NCBI GenBank assembly: GCA_050258755.1
Contig: JBLMZI010000006.1
Span: forward strand, 248,001-312,000
Direction of reading: 5' to 3'
DNA: 64,000 nucleotides
Source of the DNA: JBLMZI01 sp050258755
Lineage (GTDB): Bacteria; Bacillota; Syntrophomonadia; Syntrophomonadales; DTU052
Numbering within the stretch: position 1 is the first letter of the stretch; each line of letters starts with the position of its first letter. The position numbers and the translations under genes are program-made. Below the pieces are notes generated by a model. That model was given only the letters and a program-made list of their open reading frames with translations. It made no database searches and had not been told where the DNA came from. Shown here one piece after another: positions 18,804 to 26,746 of the stretch.

Positions 18804-19869
18804 TGGCTCCCCCGCCTCCTTTCCGTCCGCCGATTCGCCGCGCCAGCGGCTCAAGGGCCCGGATGACCGCCGGGTGAACTTCCGACCCACCCGGCACTGT
18901 AACGATTGCCTCATCAATAACCGGAATGACGGTATCAAACCCGATTCCGTCCTCCCCTATCCGGCCCCGGTTCAAGATCCGAAGCATCGGAAGCGGGACC
19001 CCCATGCGCTGAAGATCTTCCTGGAAAATCGTGTTTTTCAGGCGGGAAACCGGGGATGGCTCCTCCAGCAAGACCACCCGATCGGCCATGGTCAGGATCG
19101 AGAGCGTATCCGGGTCGAATTTGGAACCCGGATCAATGACCACTGCGTCATAACAGCCCATGCCACAGAGCGTATTGGTGAGTGACACAATTCGAGCTCC
19201 CCCCAAGAGCCCAAGTTCGATTGAAGTATCGGACGCATCAAAGTAATCGAAGTGATAACGCGGGCTCGTCCGCTTCGCCTTGGTGATCCGGACTGAAAGG
19301 CTCTCCGACGGACTCCCGAAGGCCACCAGCACCTCGGAAAAACGTTTCTCGCCCCGGTCCCCGACCAATGGCAGGCTGCTGTTGATGCCTTCGAGATTCA
19401 AGTAAAACACGCGACTCCCAGCCCGATCCAGGGCCGCCGCCAAGGCCACCGAGACCAGCGTCGCTCCGCTCCCGCCAGCCGGCCCATAGACGGCGATCAC
19501 TTCCGTTCCGGCCGCCTTTTGGATATGCTCTCCTTTACCGGGGTTCGCTCGGGTAAGGCAGTCCAACACCTGCTCTAATAAAATGTCGGTCCGCTGATAC
19601 TTATCCACCCGATAAGCCCATTCACCATCGCCGGCATTATCTGAAAGCCGGACCCAGACGGCACGTTCTGATCTGGACACCGGATTCTCGGGCAAACCCC
19701 ACAGAATGATATCCGGCGGCAGCGGTGCGTCCAGCCAGGGTTTCAGCGCGGAATAGTCCGAAAACACGGCCGTCTGAATCCGGCAGCGATCGTCGCCGCT
19801 GAGACAGCGCGCTAAACGTTCAGCGTACAAAATATCTGATTCCACCACCGCAATGCGTAATATCGCCAT
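18796..19869 (-). CDS. tadZ: TadZ/CpaE-like pilus localisation ATPase
   Basis: 357 residues from the ATG at 19869 with AAGGGGG upstream; an upstream TTG in the same frame lacks support. The N-terminal ~110 residues look like an atypical receiver: the strand where the phospho-aspartate should sit reads PDIILWGLPE, so it is probably not phosphorylated. The C-terminal part is a ParA/MinD-like ATPase with a deviant Walker A (YGPAGGSGATLVSVALAAAL). TadZ/CpaE proteins place the Tad machine at a cell site. It is the first gene of the operon, so the promoter should lie in 19870-20120. Confidence 0.85.
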   Translation of the reverse strand: MAILRIAVVESDILYAERLARCLSGDDRCRIQTAVFSDYSALKPWLDAPLPPDIILWGLPENPVSRSERAVWVRLSDNAGDGEWAYRVDKYQRTDILLEQVLDCLTRANPGKGEHIQKAAGTEVIAVYGPAGGSGATLVSVALAAALDRAGSRVFYLNLEGINSSLPLVGDRGEKRFSEVLVAFGSPSESLSVRITKAKRTSPRYHFDYFDASDTSIELGLLGGARIVSLTNTLCGMGCYDAVVIDPGSKFDPDTLSILTMADRVVLLEEPSPVSRLKNTIFQEDLQRMGVPLPMLRILNRGRIGEDGIGFDTVIPVIDEAIVTVPGGSEVHPAVIRALEPLARRIGGRKGGGGANA

Positions 19870-20120
19870 GCCAACCCCCTTGGTCGCCCCGCGGCTTTTG
19901 GCCGTCCCAACCCCATTCTGCAACGAAACCGGCAGATTGTATATATTGTTTCTTATGGTAAAATAGTCCTATTTTGTGTAATAATTTAGGACCCGTTGCG
20001 CGCAGCATGGCACCTTGTTCCATATGCGCGACAGGTTAGCACGAAAGGTGATTTTGCAAGAAAAGACCGAACTTCGGACACCCGTTCCAAGGGGCGTTTC
20101 CGAATCTTCTGTTAGTGGGT
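19870..20120. promoter_or_regulatory. Divergent regulatory region between the Tad operon and the HD-GYP gene
   Basis: About 350 bases separate the start of the leftward Tad operon (19869) from the rightward HD-GYP gene (20223). The part near 19940-19985 is AT-rich and contains several candidate -10-like stretches on the minus strand (TATATA/TACAAT near 19938-19946), but no convincing -35 partner. No conserved RNA structure was recognised. The Tad promoter is inferred to lie here from gene layout only. Confidence 0.35.
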
Positions 20121-20149
20121 TTGAGGAAATAGTCGAATTTTGTTATGAT
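20121..20149 (+). promoter_or_regulatory. Sigma-A-type promoter for the HD-GYP gene
   Basis: TTGAGG (20121-20126), a 17-base spacer and TATGAT (20144-20149) match the housekeeping consensus at 10 of 12 bases or nearly so. Transcription would start near 20156, leaving a leader of about 65 bases before the ATG at 20223. Confidence 0.65.
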
Positions 20150-20222
20150 GGATGGAGAACTCACCGTCATTTCCTGCTTCCCGGTATTGTAATGAAGCAG
20201 AATAAGCTCGAGGTGGACAAAG

Positions 20223-21338
20223 ATGAGAAGAGTCCGTTCGGATGAACTTGGGTCTGGTATGATTATTGCCCGGAGCGTGGTCGGCGCCGATGGCCGGGTG
20301 CTTTTAACCCAGAACACAGTGCTGACCGATATGTACATCAAAAAGCTTGGATCGCTCGGGCTTGGTTCTATCTATGTCAAGGACGTCCTGTCCGATGACG
20401 AAATTCCCGAAATCATATCGAATAAAGTCATGGTCGCGGTTTCATCCTCGCTGAAGGAATCGGTCAATACCTTCACGCACAAAGGCACGCTCGATTTGAC
20501 CGCGGTCCGCAAAAGCATCTCCATGCTGTTGGATGACATTATCAGCAATCGGCATGTCATGCTCCAATTGGAAGATGTCCGCACCTACAACGACTACCTG
20601 CTGTTCCACAGCATTAACGTCGCGGTGCTTTCGATCATGACCGGGGTTACCCTGCAAATGTCTGAAGGTCAGCTGATGGATATCGGTATGGGCGGGCTGC
20701 TTCATGATATCGGCATGATCGCCATCGATCCCAATATCCTGAACAAAGCGGAGGCGCTCGACCAGGCCGAGGCCGGTGAAATCCAGAAACACCCCGAAGT
20801 CGGTTTTAATATTCTTCGCTCTTACCGCGAGGTATCGACCATGGCCGCCCATATGGCTTATCAGCATCACGAACGCTATAACAGCACCGGATACCCGCGG
20901 CAGCTGCCGTATGATCACATCGTTGATTTTGCCAAAATCTGCGCGGTTGTGGATACCTTTGACGCCGTGATCTCTGACCGGCCGTACCGGAAAGGCTATT
21001 CCATGGAGGAAGCGGTGATCGTCCTTCGGAAACTGTCCGGCCGGTATTTCCAGCCGGAATTTGTGGAAGCGTTTGTTTCCAACATCGCCAACTACCCGGT
21101 TGGCTGTCTGGTAGTGCTGAACACAGGATTCGTCGGCGTGGTCACTCAGGTCACCCGGAACACGGCAAACCGACCGCAAATCAGTGTAATCGCTGACGCA
21201 GACGGCAACTTCATCAAACCGTTCATGATTGACCTGGCAACCAGTCATGAGGTCAGTATCCGCAACCGGATGAGCACTGAGGATACCAACCAATTCCGCG
21301 AAAAATTCGCCCGCTGGCAGGCGATGACCCCGAGATAG
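20223..21338 (+). CDS. HD-GYP domain protein with variant signature
   Basis: 371 residues. The N-terminal ~115 residues resemble the region that precedes the HD-GYP domain in many Clostridia proteins (LTQNTVLTDMYIKKLGSLGLGSIYV). The HD-GYP core follows with H161-D162 (LLHDIGMIAID; the lysine usual after HDIG is methionine) and HHERYNSTGYP from H215, where the common DGSGYP is NSTGYP. Metal ligands appear to be kept, so c-di-GMP phosphodiesterase activity is possible but less certain than for the protein at 2251. A C-terminal ~90-residue segment after the domain is of unknown role. It is divergent from the Tad operon, which fits a link between c-di-GMP and pili (inference). Confidence 0.85.
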   Translation: MRRVRSDELGSGMIIARSVVGADGRVLLTQNTVLTDMYIKKLGSLGLGSIYVKDVLSDDEIPEIISNKVMVAVSSSLKESVNTFTHKGTLDLTAVRKSISMLLDDIISNRHVMLQLEDVRTYNDYLLFHSINVAVLSIMTGVTLQMSEGQLMDIGMGGLLHDIGMIAIDPNILNKAEALDQAEAGEIQKHPEVGFNILRSYREVSTMAAHMAYQHHERYNSTGYPRQLPYDHIVDFAKICAVVDTFDAVISDRPYRKGYSMEEAVIVLRKLSGRYFQPEFVEAFVSNIANYPVGCLVVLNTGFVGVVTQVTRNTANRPQISVIADADGNFIKPFMIDLATSHEVSIRNRMSTEDTNQFREKFARWQAMTPR

Positions 21339-21339
21339 C

Positions 21340-22146
21340 CTATCGCCGCCGCATCCGAAAACTGCAAGGCACAAGACAATCCGCGCACCGGGTTTTACGC
21401 CCAGTGAGCGGTTTTTCTTTGATCAAGTTACGGACCGCATCGACCGTCCGCTCCACCGCCCCAGCTTCCCCTTCGACCGCAAACATCACTGATCCCTCGG
21501 AACCACCGATTCCACCAGCCGCGACCACCCGGCTTCGAACGCCAAAGAGCAAATGCAGCGCCTCAATTTCGGTAAACACCCGGCCGTATGGTACGGCCAG
21601 AAAGCCGCAGCGCATCCCCAAGCTCTCGTCAATCCGGTCAATGCCCATCCATTCCGCGGCTTCCTCACAGGAAGGGATCATCTTTTCATGGCCAACCGGC
21701 AGAATCAGGTGACAGCCACGGGCCGCCAGAACCCCGAGTGCTGTACCGGTGGTGCCGCCGGTGGGTGAACCAAGCAGAATCCCCGCCTGATACCCGGCAT
21801 CCAGGGCATTGGCTCCTTTCAGGAAAACATCGTCCGGTCCGAACTGCTGCAAAAACGTTTCCCAAGGCGTTTCCACCCGCTGCCCGTTTTCCAGACAGAT
21901 TGGCGCAACCCGCTGCTCGACCGGCGAGATGCACATCACACCGCCGGTAATCACGCCCGCGGTATAGACGGGTTTTGATTCAGGATCAAGCAGCCCCAGC
22001 TCTTCCGCAATATAGCCATTCGTGGTTCCTCCGGCGATGATAACCCGCCCGGAAGCCAGTGCCCGCTTCAAATCCGGATCCTGCAGCACACCCCGCGCAA
22101 TCAGCCGTTTCGCGCCCGCCGGCGCCAGTACAAAAGTCGCCCGCAT
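21340..22146 (-). CDS. Conserved protein of unknown function with C-terminal cysteine pair
   Basis: 268 residues; I do not recognise the family with confidence. Visible features are several glycine-rich turns (IIAGGTTNGYIAEELG, LGSPTGGTTGTALGV, VVAAGGIGGSEGSV), which suggest a nucleotide- or sugar-phosphate-binding Rossmann-like fold, and a C-terminal tail CADCLVPCSF with three cysteines. There is no signal peptide or membrane helix. It starts 15 bases after the end of exonuclease III, with AGGAG before the ATG, so the two are probably co-transcribed; whether they share a task is unknown. It ends two bases from the convergent HD-GYP gene. Confidence 0.7.
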   Translation of the reverse strand: MRATFVLAPAGAKRLIARGVLQDPDLKRALASGRVIIAGGTTNGYIAEELGLLDPESKPVYTAGVITGGVMCISPVEQRVAPICLENGQRVETPWETFLQQFGPDDVFLKGANALDAGYQAGILLGSPTGGTTGTALGVLAARGCHLILPVGHEKMIPSCEEAAEWMGIDRIDESLGMRCGFLAVPYGRVFTEIEALHLLFGVRSRVVAAGGIGGSEGSVMFAVEGEAGAVERTVDAVRNLIKEKPLTGRKTRCADCLVPCSFRMRRR

Positions 22147-22161
22147 CAGTCTCGCTCCTTG

Positions 22162-22938
22162 TTATGTATTAATCACCGCAACCACCGGCGTGTGGTCCGA
22201 CGGTTTCGGTTCCCGCCGACGCCGCGGCCACAAGTCCGGCTCAATCGAGCCCACCTTGTCGGTCAGGGACGGGGACACCAGAATATAATCGATTCTCATC
22301 CCCTGATCCTTCCAAATCCCACCGCCGACATAATCCCACCAGGTAAATCCATTTCGTTCCGGATTCCGATCCCGAAAAACATCGCACAGGCCGGTCCCAA
22401 GCAGCCCGGCCAACGCTTCTCTTTCCTCAGGCTGAGTGCCGATGGCATCCTGCAAAAGCACCGGGTCCCAGACGTCCTGATCGCTTCGGGCAATATTCAG
22501 ATCGCCAACCAGGCAGAGCACCTTCCCGCTATCGATCAGCTGGCGGCAGTATTCGGTCAATTTTTGATAAAAACCGAATTTGTAATCGTACTTATCGCTC
22601 CCGCGCGGGCCGCCGTGCGGGCAATAGGCATTGATCACCGTAATCCCGGCGATTTCGGCGGTCAACAGCCGGCTCTGCTGATCCCAATCCGGATCGCCAA
22701 ACCCGCGCCGGATCGCGTCCATCGGCAGCCGGGAACAGATTGTGACCCCATTATAGCTTTTTTGCCCATACACCGCAGACTCATAGCCGAGTTCCCGGAA
22801 CACCGGCTCGGGAAAACCGCTGTCCTGTACCTTGATCTCCTGAAAGCAGAGAACATCCGGTTCCGCCCGTGCAATCCACTGGGCGATCAATTCGATCCGG
22901 GACCGAATCGAGTTGACATTAAAGGTTGCGATTTTCAT
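22162..22938 (-). CDS. xth: Exodeoxyribonuclease III
   Basis: 258 residues starting MKIATFNVNSIRSR at 22938; a TTG four codons upstream is too close to GGAGGA. It is an EEP-superfamily nuclease with the family motifs in order: CFQEIKVQD (metal-binding Glu), NAYCPHGG, VGDLNIARSDQDVWDP, TWWDYVGGGIWKDQGMRIDY and SDHTPVV (catalytic Asp-His). It removes abasic sites and 3' blocks in base excision repair. Length and motifs are standard. Confidence 0.95.
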   Translation of the reverse strand: MKIATFNVNSIRSRIELIAQWIARAEPDVLCFQEIKVQDSGFPEPVFRELGYESAVYGQKSYNGVTICSRLPMDAIRRGFGDPDWDQQSRLLTAEIAGITVINAYCPHGGPRGSDKYDYKFGFYQKLTEYCRQLIDSGKVLCLVGDLNIARSDQDVWDPVLLQDAIGTQPEEREALAGLLGTGLCDVFRDRNPERNGFTWWDYVGGGIWKDQGMRIDYILVSPSLTDKVGSIEPDLWPRRRREPKPSDHTPVVAVINT

Positions 22939-22975
22939 GCTTCTCTTCAATCCTCCAAAAGCGTCTGCCGTTTGA

Positions 22976-23004
22976 AAAAGGCAGCGCGGCGAACCGCGCT
23001 GCCT
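22976..23004 (-). terminator. Terminator after the TM1266-like gene
   Basis: A 9-bp stem GCAGCGCGG/CCGCGCTGC with a four-base loop (22981-23002), followed on the minus strand by CTTTTTC. It separates the gene at 23030 from exonuclease III. Confidence 0.75.
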
Positions 23005-23029
23005 TTGGGTCCTCCCGGGTCCGCCAAGA

Positions 23030-23323
23030 TCAGCCCGAGCAACCGCAGCTGCACCCCGGTTTGGGTTCGAGGCCGGGCAGCTCCATTTTCAGCACTTCCG
23101 CTTTGACTTCCTCGAGCCGGTTGAGCTCGTCATGCAGGTCTTTCACCCGGGCTTCATCCTCGCACAGCTCCAAGAAGATGAAGCCAGTTGCGTCGGTATT
23201 ATTGGTCAGTTGGCGGTTAATCCCCAGCCGGGTCCGGATCACATCACCGTGCTCGGTGAGGATATGCTGCATTTTGATCGCACTTTCCCGCCGGTGGCCA
23301 ACCAGAATCACCATGACATTCAT
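23030..23323 (-). CDS. TM1266-like putative [FeFe]-hydrogenase system regulator (ACT fold)
   Basis: 97 residues. The first ~80 match the small ACT-like family named after TM1266 (GHRRESAIKMQHILTEHGDVIRTRLGI), usually found beside [FeFe]-hydrogenase maturation genes. The C-terminus carries an extra cysteine-rich tail GCSCGCSG that could hold a metal. No hydrogenase genes lie next to it here, so its partner is elsewhere or the protein has another use. It appears to be a single-gene unit with its own terminator. Confidence 0.7.
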   Translation of the reverse strand: MNVMVILVGHRRESAIKMQHILTEHGDVIRTRLGINRQLTNNTDATGFIFLELCEDEARVKDLHDELNRLEEVKAEVLKMELPGLEPKPGCSCGCSG

Positions 23324-23404
23324 TTCGATTTCTCCTTTGTATTATGGTCATAACCCATTTTGGCCTTCACTGGCAAGTTCTATTTCACCAATTCGGCGGA
23401 AAGC

Positions 23405-23432
23405 AAAACGGCCGCCGATTGGCGGCCGTTTT
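23405..23432. terminator. Bidirectional terminator after ytfJ
   Basis: AAAACGGCCGCC (23405-23416), loop GATT and its exact complement GGCGGCCGTTTT (23421-23432). It has T/A runs on both sides and lies just after the leftward ytfJ stop. Confidence 0.8.
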
Positions 23433-23449
23433 CACGGATCGTTATTTGG

Positions 23450-23797
23450 CTAGGCGGTTTCCTCTTTCGCTTTAAACTTGGAAACCAGACCCGGAATCAT
23501 TTCAGTCAGCTTTTCCAGCGCGCCCTTTTCGCCCATGGTATATAGCCGAACCTCTTCGCCCTGGATCACAATCATGCCAACCGGTTTAATCGACGCCCCG
23601 GCACCGGCGCCCGCGCCCACCCCTTTTCCGTGTTTCTCATCACTGCCTTCACCGCCGCCGGTCCCAAATCCAAACTTGGACGAAATCAACGGAATCACCG
23701 TAATGCCGCCGCTTTGGATCGGTTCCCCAACGACCGTCTTGGAACTCAAAATGTCCCCCAGATGAGAAAACAAGCTTTCCAAATTGTCCTTTAACAT
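23450..23797 (-). CDS. ytfJ: GerW/YtfJ-family sporulation protein
   Basis: 115 residues with the family pattern: N-terminal helix, VVGEPIQSGGITVIPLISSKFGFG, a glycine-rich run (GKGVGAGAGAGASIKPVGMIVI) and a charged C-terminus. In Bacillus, YtfJ (GerW) is made in the forespore and is needed for normal germination. It sits immediately downstream of a DUF2953 gene, a pairing seen in many spore formers. Its presence is one of the main reasons for calling the host a spore-forming Firmicute. Confidence 0.9.
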   Translation of the reverse strand: MLKDNLESLFSHLGDILSSKTVVGEPIQSGGITVIPLISSKFGFGTGGGEGSDEKHGKGVGAGAGAGASIKPVGMIVIQGEEVRLYTMGEKGALEKLTEMIPGLVSKFKAKEETA

Positions 23798-23826
23798 AAG
23801 TACCCTCCTTAATTCGTCAACCTCGT

Positions 23827-24471
23827 CTATCGTCTACCCTCACGCAGAAGGCTTGGCGCCAATTGAATACCGTAGAAAAGCGCAATTACAGCCAGCTGAA
23901 GCGGAATCAGCCAGAGCTGCAGCTCCCCCGTAATCGTCGTTTCCTCTCCCACGAAATCCGGGTGGATTTGAAGCCACGGCGCCCAGACAGCAGCCACCGC
24001 GACAACCCCCGCGATCCAACCGGTCATGGCCGGATCTTCGAAGGCGTAAACGCCGCTTACCTGACCGTTGACCCGAATCGCCGCCAGCATGGCCTTGATC
24101 ATTTGCATCCCGATTTCTCGGACTCGTTCCTGCTTGAACAGGCGAAACGCCGACTTCCCGTCTTTCTTGGTCTTTTCATCGCCAGATCGGGTTTTCTCCG
24201 TGCTTTGGCCCTCTGGCCGTTCCGCTTCGTTTCCGGTCTCGGTTCCCCCGCCAAAGGGCTTTTTCCACTTCAGAAACCGTAATTCTCCGGAAAACCCTTC
24301 GGCAGGCCCGCCATGCCCGTATATTCCGATTAGATCGCCGAGCAAGCCGGCAACGCCTCGAATCTCAATCTGTTCCGCGATCTGAATGGACCCTTTCATT
24401 CGAACCGGAAAGGCCAGCACCACCAGGGGGATCAGCACAAGCGCGGCAAGTACCCACAGCAAAACATTCAT
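23827..24471 (-). CDS. DUF2953 membrane protein
   Basis: 214 residues. An N-terminal membrane helix (about 4-22), a soluble central part with a highly charged linker (about 75-110), and C-terminal hydrophobic segments (about 150-205) fit the DUF2953 family, which is found next to ytfJ in sporulating Firmicutes. The function is unknown. The ATG overlaps the stop of the anti-sigma gene upstream (ATGA), so sigma factor, anti-sigma factor, this protein and YtfJ probably form one transcript. Confidence 0.75.
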   Translation of the reverse strand: MNVLLWVLAALVLIPLVVLAFPVRMKGSIQIAEQIEIRGVAGLLGDLIGIYGHGGPAEGFSGELRFLKWKKPFGGGTETGNEAERPEGQSTEKTRSGDEKTKKDGKSAFRLFKQERVREIGMQMIKAMLAAIRVNGQVSGVYAFEDPAMTGWIAGVVAVAAVWAPWLQIHPDFVGEETTITGELQLWLIPLQLAVIALFYGIQLAPSLLREGRR

Positions 24472-24899
24472 CGCTGGTCCTTCTTCCCGAACAGCCGATC
24501 AAGCCCCAACCTGCGGCCGACCGCTCCCGCCAGCCTTTCGCCGATGGCCTTGCCCGCCCGCCGGGTCAGCGGGCCAACTTGGTCCGCCCCGGGGATGTGC
24601 CCAATTGCGGTCATTACAGGCCGCCAGGCAATTTCCTGGCTCCGCAGGATCGAAAACGAATCGTCCGTGCGCTTTGCGCCCAACATCCCGACCGTCACCG
24701 CCTGCTGACGGTAAAACATGAGTTCTTTCGGAACCGCGGGCTTTTCGCCCTGTTCCAGTTCGAACCAGAGCAGCTTGAGCTGGCCCAATTCCCTCCGACA
24801 GGTCGGGCATGCCGCAAGATGTTCGGCCAATTCGCCTTTTGCCGCCGCATCCAATTCGCCGTCTAAAAACATCGCTAACCGCTGCGCATCGCATTTCAT
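24468..24899 (-). CDS. Anti-sigma factor with zinc-finger (zf-HC2) domain
   Basis: 143 residues. The N-terminus has the zinc-binding anti-sigma pattern: Cys3, then HLAACPTCRREL at about 27-38 (H-x3-C-x2-C). No membrane helix is evident; the C-terminal half is basic and amphipathic. Genes of this kind directly after an ECF sigma gene normally encode its inhibitor. The ATG lies three bases after the sigma factor stop codon. Confidence 0.85.
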   Translation of the reverse strand: MKCDAQRLAMFLDGELDAAAKGELAEHLAACPTCRRELGQLKLLWFELEQGEKPAVPKELMFYRQQAVTVGMLGAKRTDDSFSILRSQEIAWRPVMTAIGHIPGADQVGPLTRRAGKAIGERLAGAVGRRLGLDRLFGKKDQR

Positions 24900-24902
24900 G
24901 CC

Positions 24903-25529
24903 TCAACCCTCCCAGCCATACTGATCCGACAGTACCTTTCGAAGCCGCTGTCGGGCCCTGAAAAGCAGCGCTTTGATCGTTCCCAGCGGTGCGCCCATCT
25001 CCCGGGCGATCTCATCATAACTTAAGCCTTCTTCATGGCGCAGGTGCAAGGCCAGCCGCGCATCCGCCGGCAGCTCAGCCATTGCCGCCCGCAAAGTCCG
25101 GCGCTGCTCCATGCGTTCCAACCAGACCGCCGGATCGCCAGCTGGACTCGAATCGTTCAGGACCCGATACAGACCGTCTTCCCCCTCCGGGTCAGCATCC
25201 AGTGAAAGCGCTTCCGGCTCCCGCCGCCGCAGAAAGTTGATGCCGGTGTTCACAACCACCTGCCTCAGCCACGGTTTAAACGGCCGGTTGATTTGATACC
25301 GGTCCAGACCCAAAACCGCCCGAATCATAGCCTCCTGGACCATTTCCAGGGCGTCCTGGCGGCTCCCGGCCATCCGGGAGCATATGGTATAGATATAGGC
25401 TTCGTAGCGGCCCAGAAGGACGCGAAACGCATCCTCCTCACGGTTTCGGCATCGAAGCACCAATTGGCGGTCATCGAGCTCTTCCAACAAATCTTCCTCC
25501 GAACTCCCCTTCTCTCTCAATACACTCAT
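24903..25529 (-). CDS. ECF-type RNA polymerase sigma factor
   Basis: 208 residues from the ATG at 25529 (MSVLREKG); a longer frame to 25574 exists. Region 2 (about 30-95) contains LVLRCRNREEDAFRVLLGRYEAYIYTICSRM and DALEMVQEAMIRAV; region 4 (about 140-200) contains LPADARLALHLRHEEGLSYDEIAREMGAPLGTIKALLFRARQ. It is the first gene of a set with anti-sigma factor, DUF2953 protein and YtfJ. The stimulus is unknown, but the position next to a sporulation gene is notable. Confidence 0.9.
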   Translation of the reverse strand: MSVLREKGSSEEDLLEELDDRQLVLRCRNREEDAFRVLLGRYEAYIYTICSRMAGSRQDALEMVQEAMIRAVLGLDRYQINRPFKPWLRQVVVNTGINFLRRREPEALSLDADPEGEDGLYRVLNDSSPAGDPAVWLERMEQRRTLRAAMAELPADARLALHLRHEEGLSYDEIAREMGAPLGTIKALLFRARQRLRKVLSDQYGWEG

Positions 25530-25573
25530 ATCCGGTAAAAAGTTGCAACCGGTATTCGATTCCGCCCGCACCA

Positions 25574-25604
25574 AAGAAAAACAGCCGCGAAAAATCGCGG
25601 CTGC
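25574..25604 (-). terminator. Terminator after the LysM gene
   Basis: CAGCCGCGA/TCGCGGCTG stem (25582-25603) with an A-rich loop, followed on the minus strand by GTTTTTCTTT. It lies between the LysM gene and the sigma factor gene. Confidence 0.8.
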
Positions 25605-25633
25605 ATTGGAATGAGAGGGGAACCTGTGCGGTT

Positions 25634-26548
25634 TTAAACGATCGCCTGCAGGACCACCGGGCCGGTCGGAACCGTCGATCCGGGCCGCGGCTCCGCGGTG
25701 ACGATAATCTCACGGAACGCTTCCATCATGGTGTTGTTTTCCTGCCCCATCCAGACACCTTCCGCCACCCGGCGCATATCGATCCGCATCCGGCTGCCGC
25801 CTGCGGATACCAGCCACGCCTTATACATCGTGTACTTGGGGTTCAACGTTTCCGGGGCCGGCAGGTTGAAGCCGACTACCATCACATTGGTGGGATTGAT
25901 CAGGGCAACACCGGACGCGTCGGGCGCAACATCGGTCGCGGACAGAACGGTAATGTTCGGCCGAACCGCCGGGGTCCCGGGAATGCAGATCACCTGGCCG
26001 GGAACAATGACGTCCGGATTGGCAATCTGCGGATTGGCCGCAATCAGGTCGTTCAAAGGAATCCCGTACCGGCGCGCGATCAGGAAGAGCGTATCACCTG
26101 ATTTTACGCTGTAAAGCTGGCCGCTGCAGACCCGCGGATAGGAGCTCGGAATACAGATAATCTGACCGGGTACAATAACGTTCGGGTCCTTGATCTGGGG
26201 ATTGGCTGCGACGATCGCGTCGAGCGGGACGCCGGTGGTCTGAGAAATCTGGAACAGCGTGTCGCCGGCCACCACCATATACATTCTGCCGTCGCAAGCG
26301 GGCGGGAACGAACTGGGAATGCAGATCACCTGACCGGGCACAATCACGTTCGGATTCGTAATCTGCGGATTGGCTGCAATCACCGCATCGAGCGGAACAC
26401 CATACCGCTGCGAAATCGTGTACAGGGTATCCCCTTCCCGCACCGTGTACTGCTGGCCGAGGCAGGCCATGGCTTCCTGCCGGTACACCTGTTTCGGATT
26501 GGGCTGAGCATAGATGAACTTCATCGTGTATTTCCCTTTGTCGCTCAA
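25634..26548 (-). CDS. Triple-LysM protein with RskA-like C-terminal domain
   Basis: About 304 residues. Three near-identical LysM repeats of about 55 residues (each with GDTL..IS/IA..YG...D..I/L.AANPQI..P.VIVPGQ.ICIP) occupy roughly residues 20-190 and should bind peptidoglycan or spore cortex. The last ~100 residues (YTMYKAWLVSAGG ... REIIVTAEPRPGSTVPTGP) resemble the extracellular domain of anti-sigma-K (RskA) proteins. There is no signal peptide, as in many LysM spore-coat proteins. A perfect AAAGGAGGTGA favours TTG at 26548 as start; an ATG at 26524 is the alternative. A cell-wall or spore-envelope role is inferred. Confidence 0.8.
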   Translation of the reverse strand: MSDKGKYTMKFIYAQPNPKQVYRQEAMACLGQQYTVREGDTLYTISQRYGVPLDAVIAANPQITNPNVIVPGQVICIPSSFPPACDGRMYMVVAGDTLFQISQTTGVPLDAIVAANPQIKDPNVIVPGQIICIPSSYPRVCSGQLYSVKSGDTLFLIARRYGIPLNDLIAANPQIANPDVIVPGQVICIPGTPAVRPNITVLSATDVAPDASGVALINPTNVMVVGFNLPAPETLNPKYTMYKAWLVSAGGSRMRIDMRRVAEGVWMGQENNTMMEAFREIIVTAEPRPGSTVPTGPVVLQAIV

Positions 26549-26746
26549 AAAACTCACCTCCTTTGCTACCGATATATGCGAATAGACCTTAATCTGGTTC
26601 TTTTATCCATCAGATATTGAAAAAGAGTTTTCGGGCAGGAATCACGAGGTTCCGGAGCGAAATGCTAAAAGAAAGTGCATCCTGCATGAACGAGACGAGC
26701 CCGCAGCATTCATTTTTAGCGCAATAGTGAAGGTGGGGCGGGGCCG

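Noticed and set aside
22159..23106. 315-codon open frame on the plus strand
   Set aside because: It runs antisense through exonuclease III, whose motifs are all present on the minus strand. The translation is rich in Pro/Arg and Ala with no domain, as expected for a shadow in GC-rich DNA.
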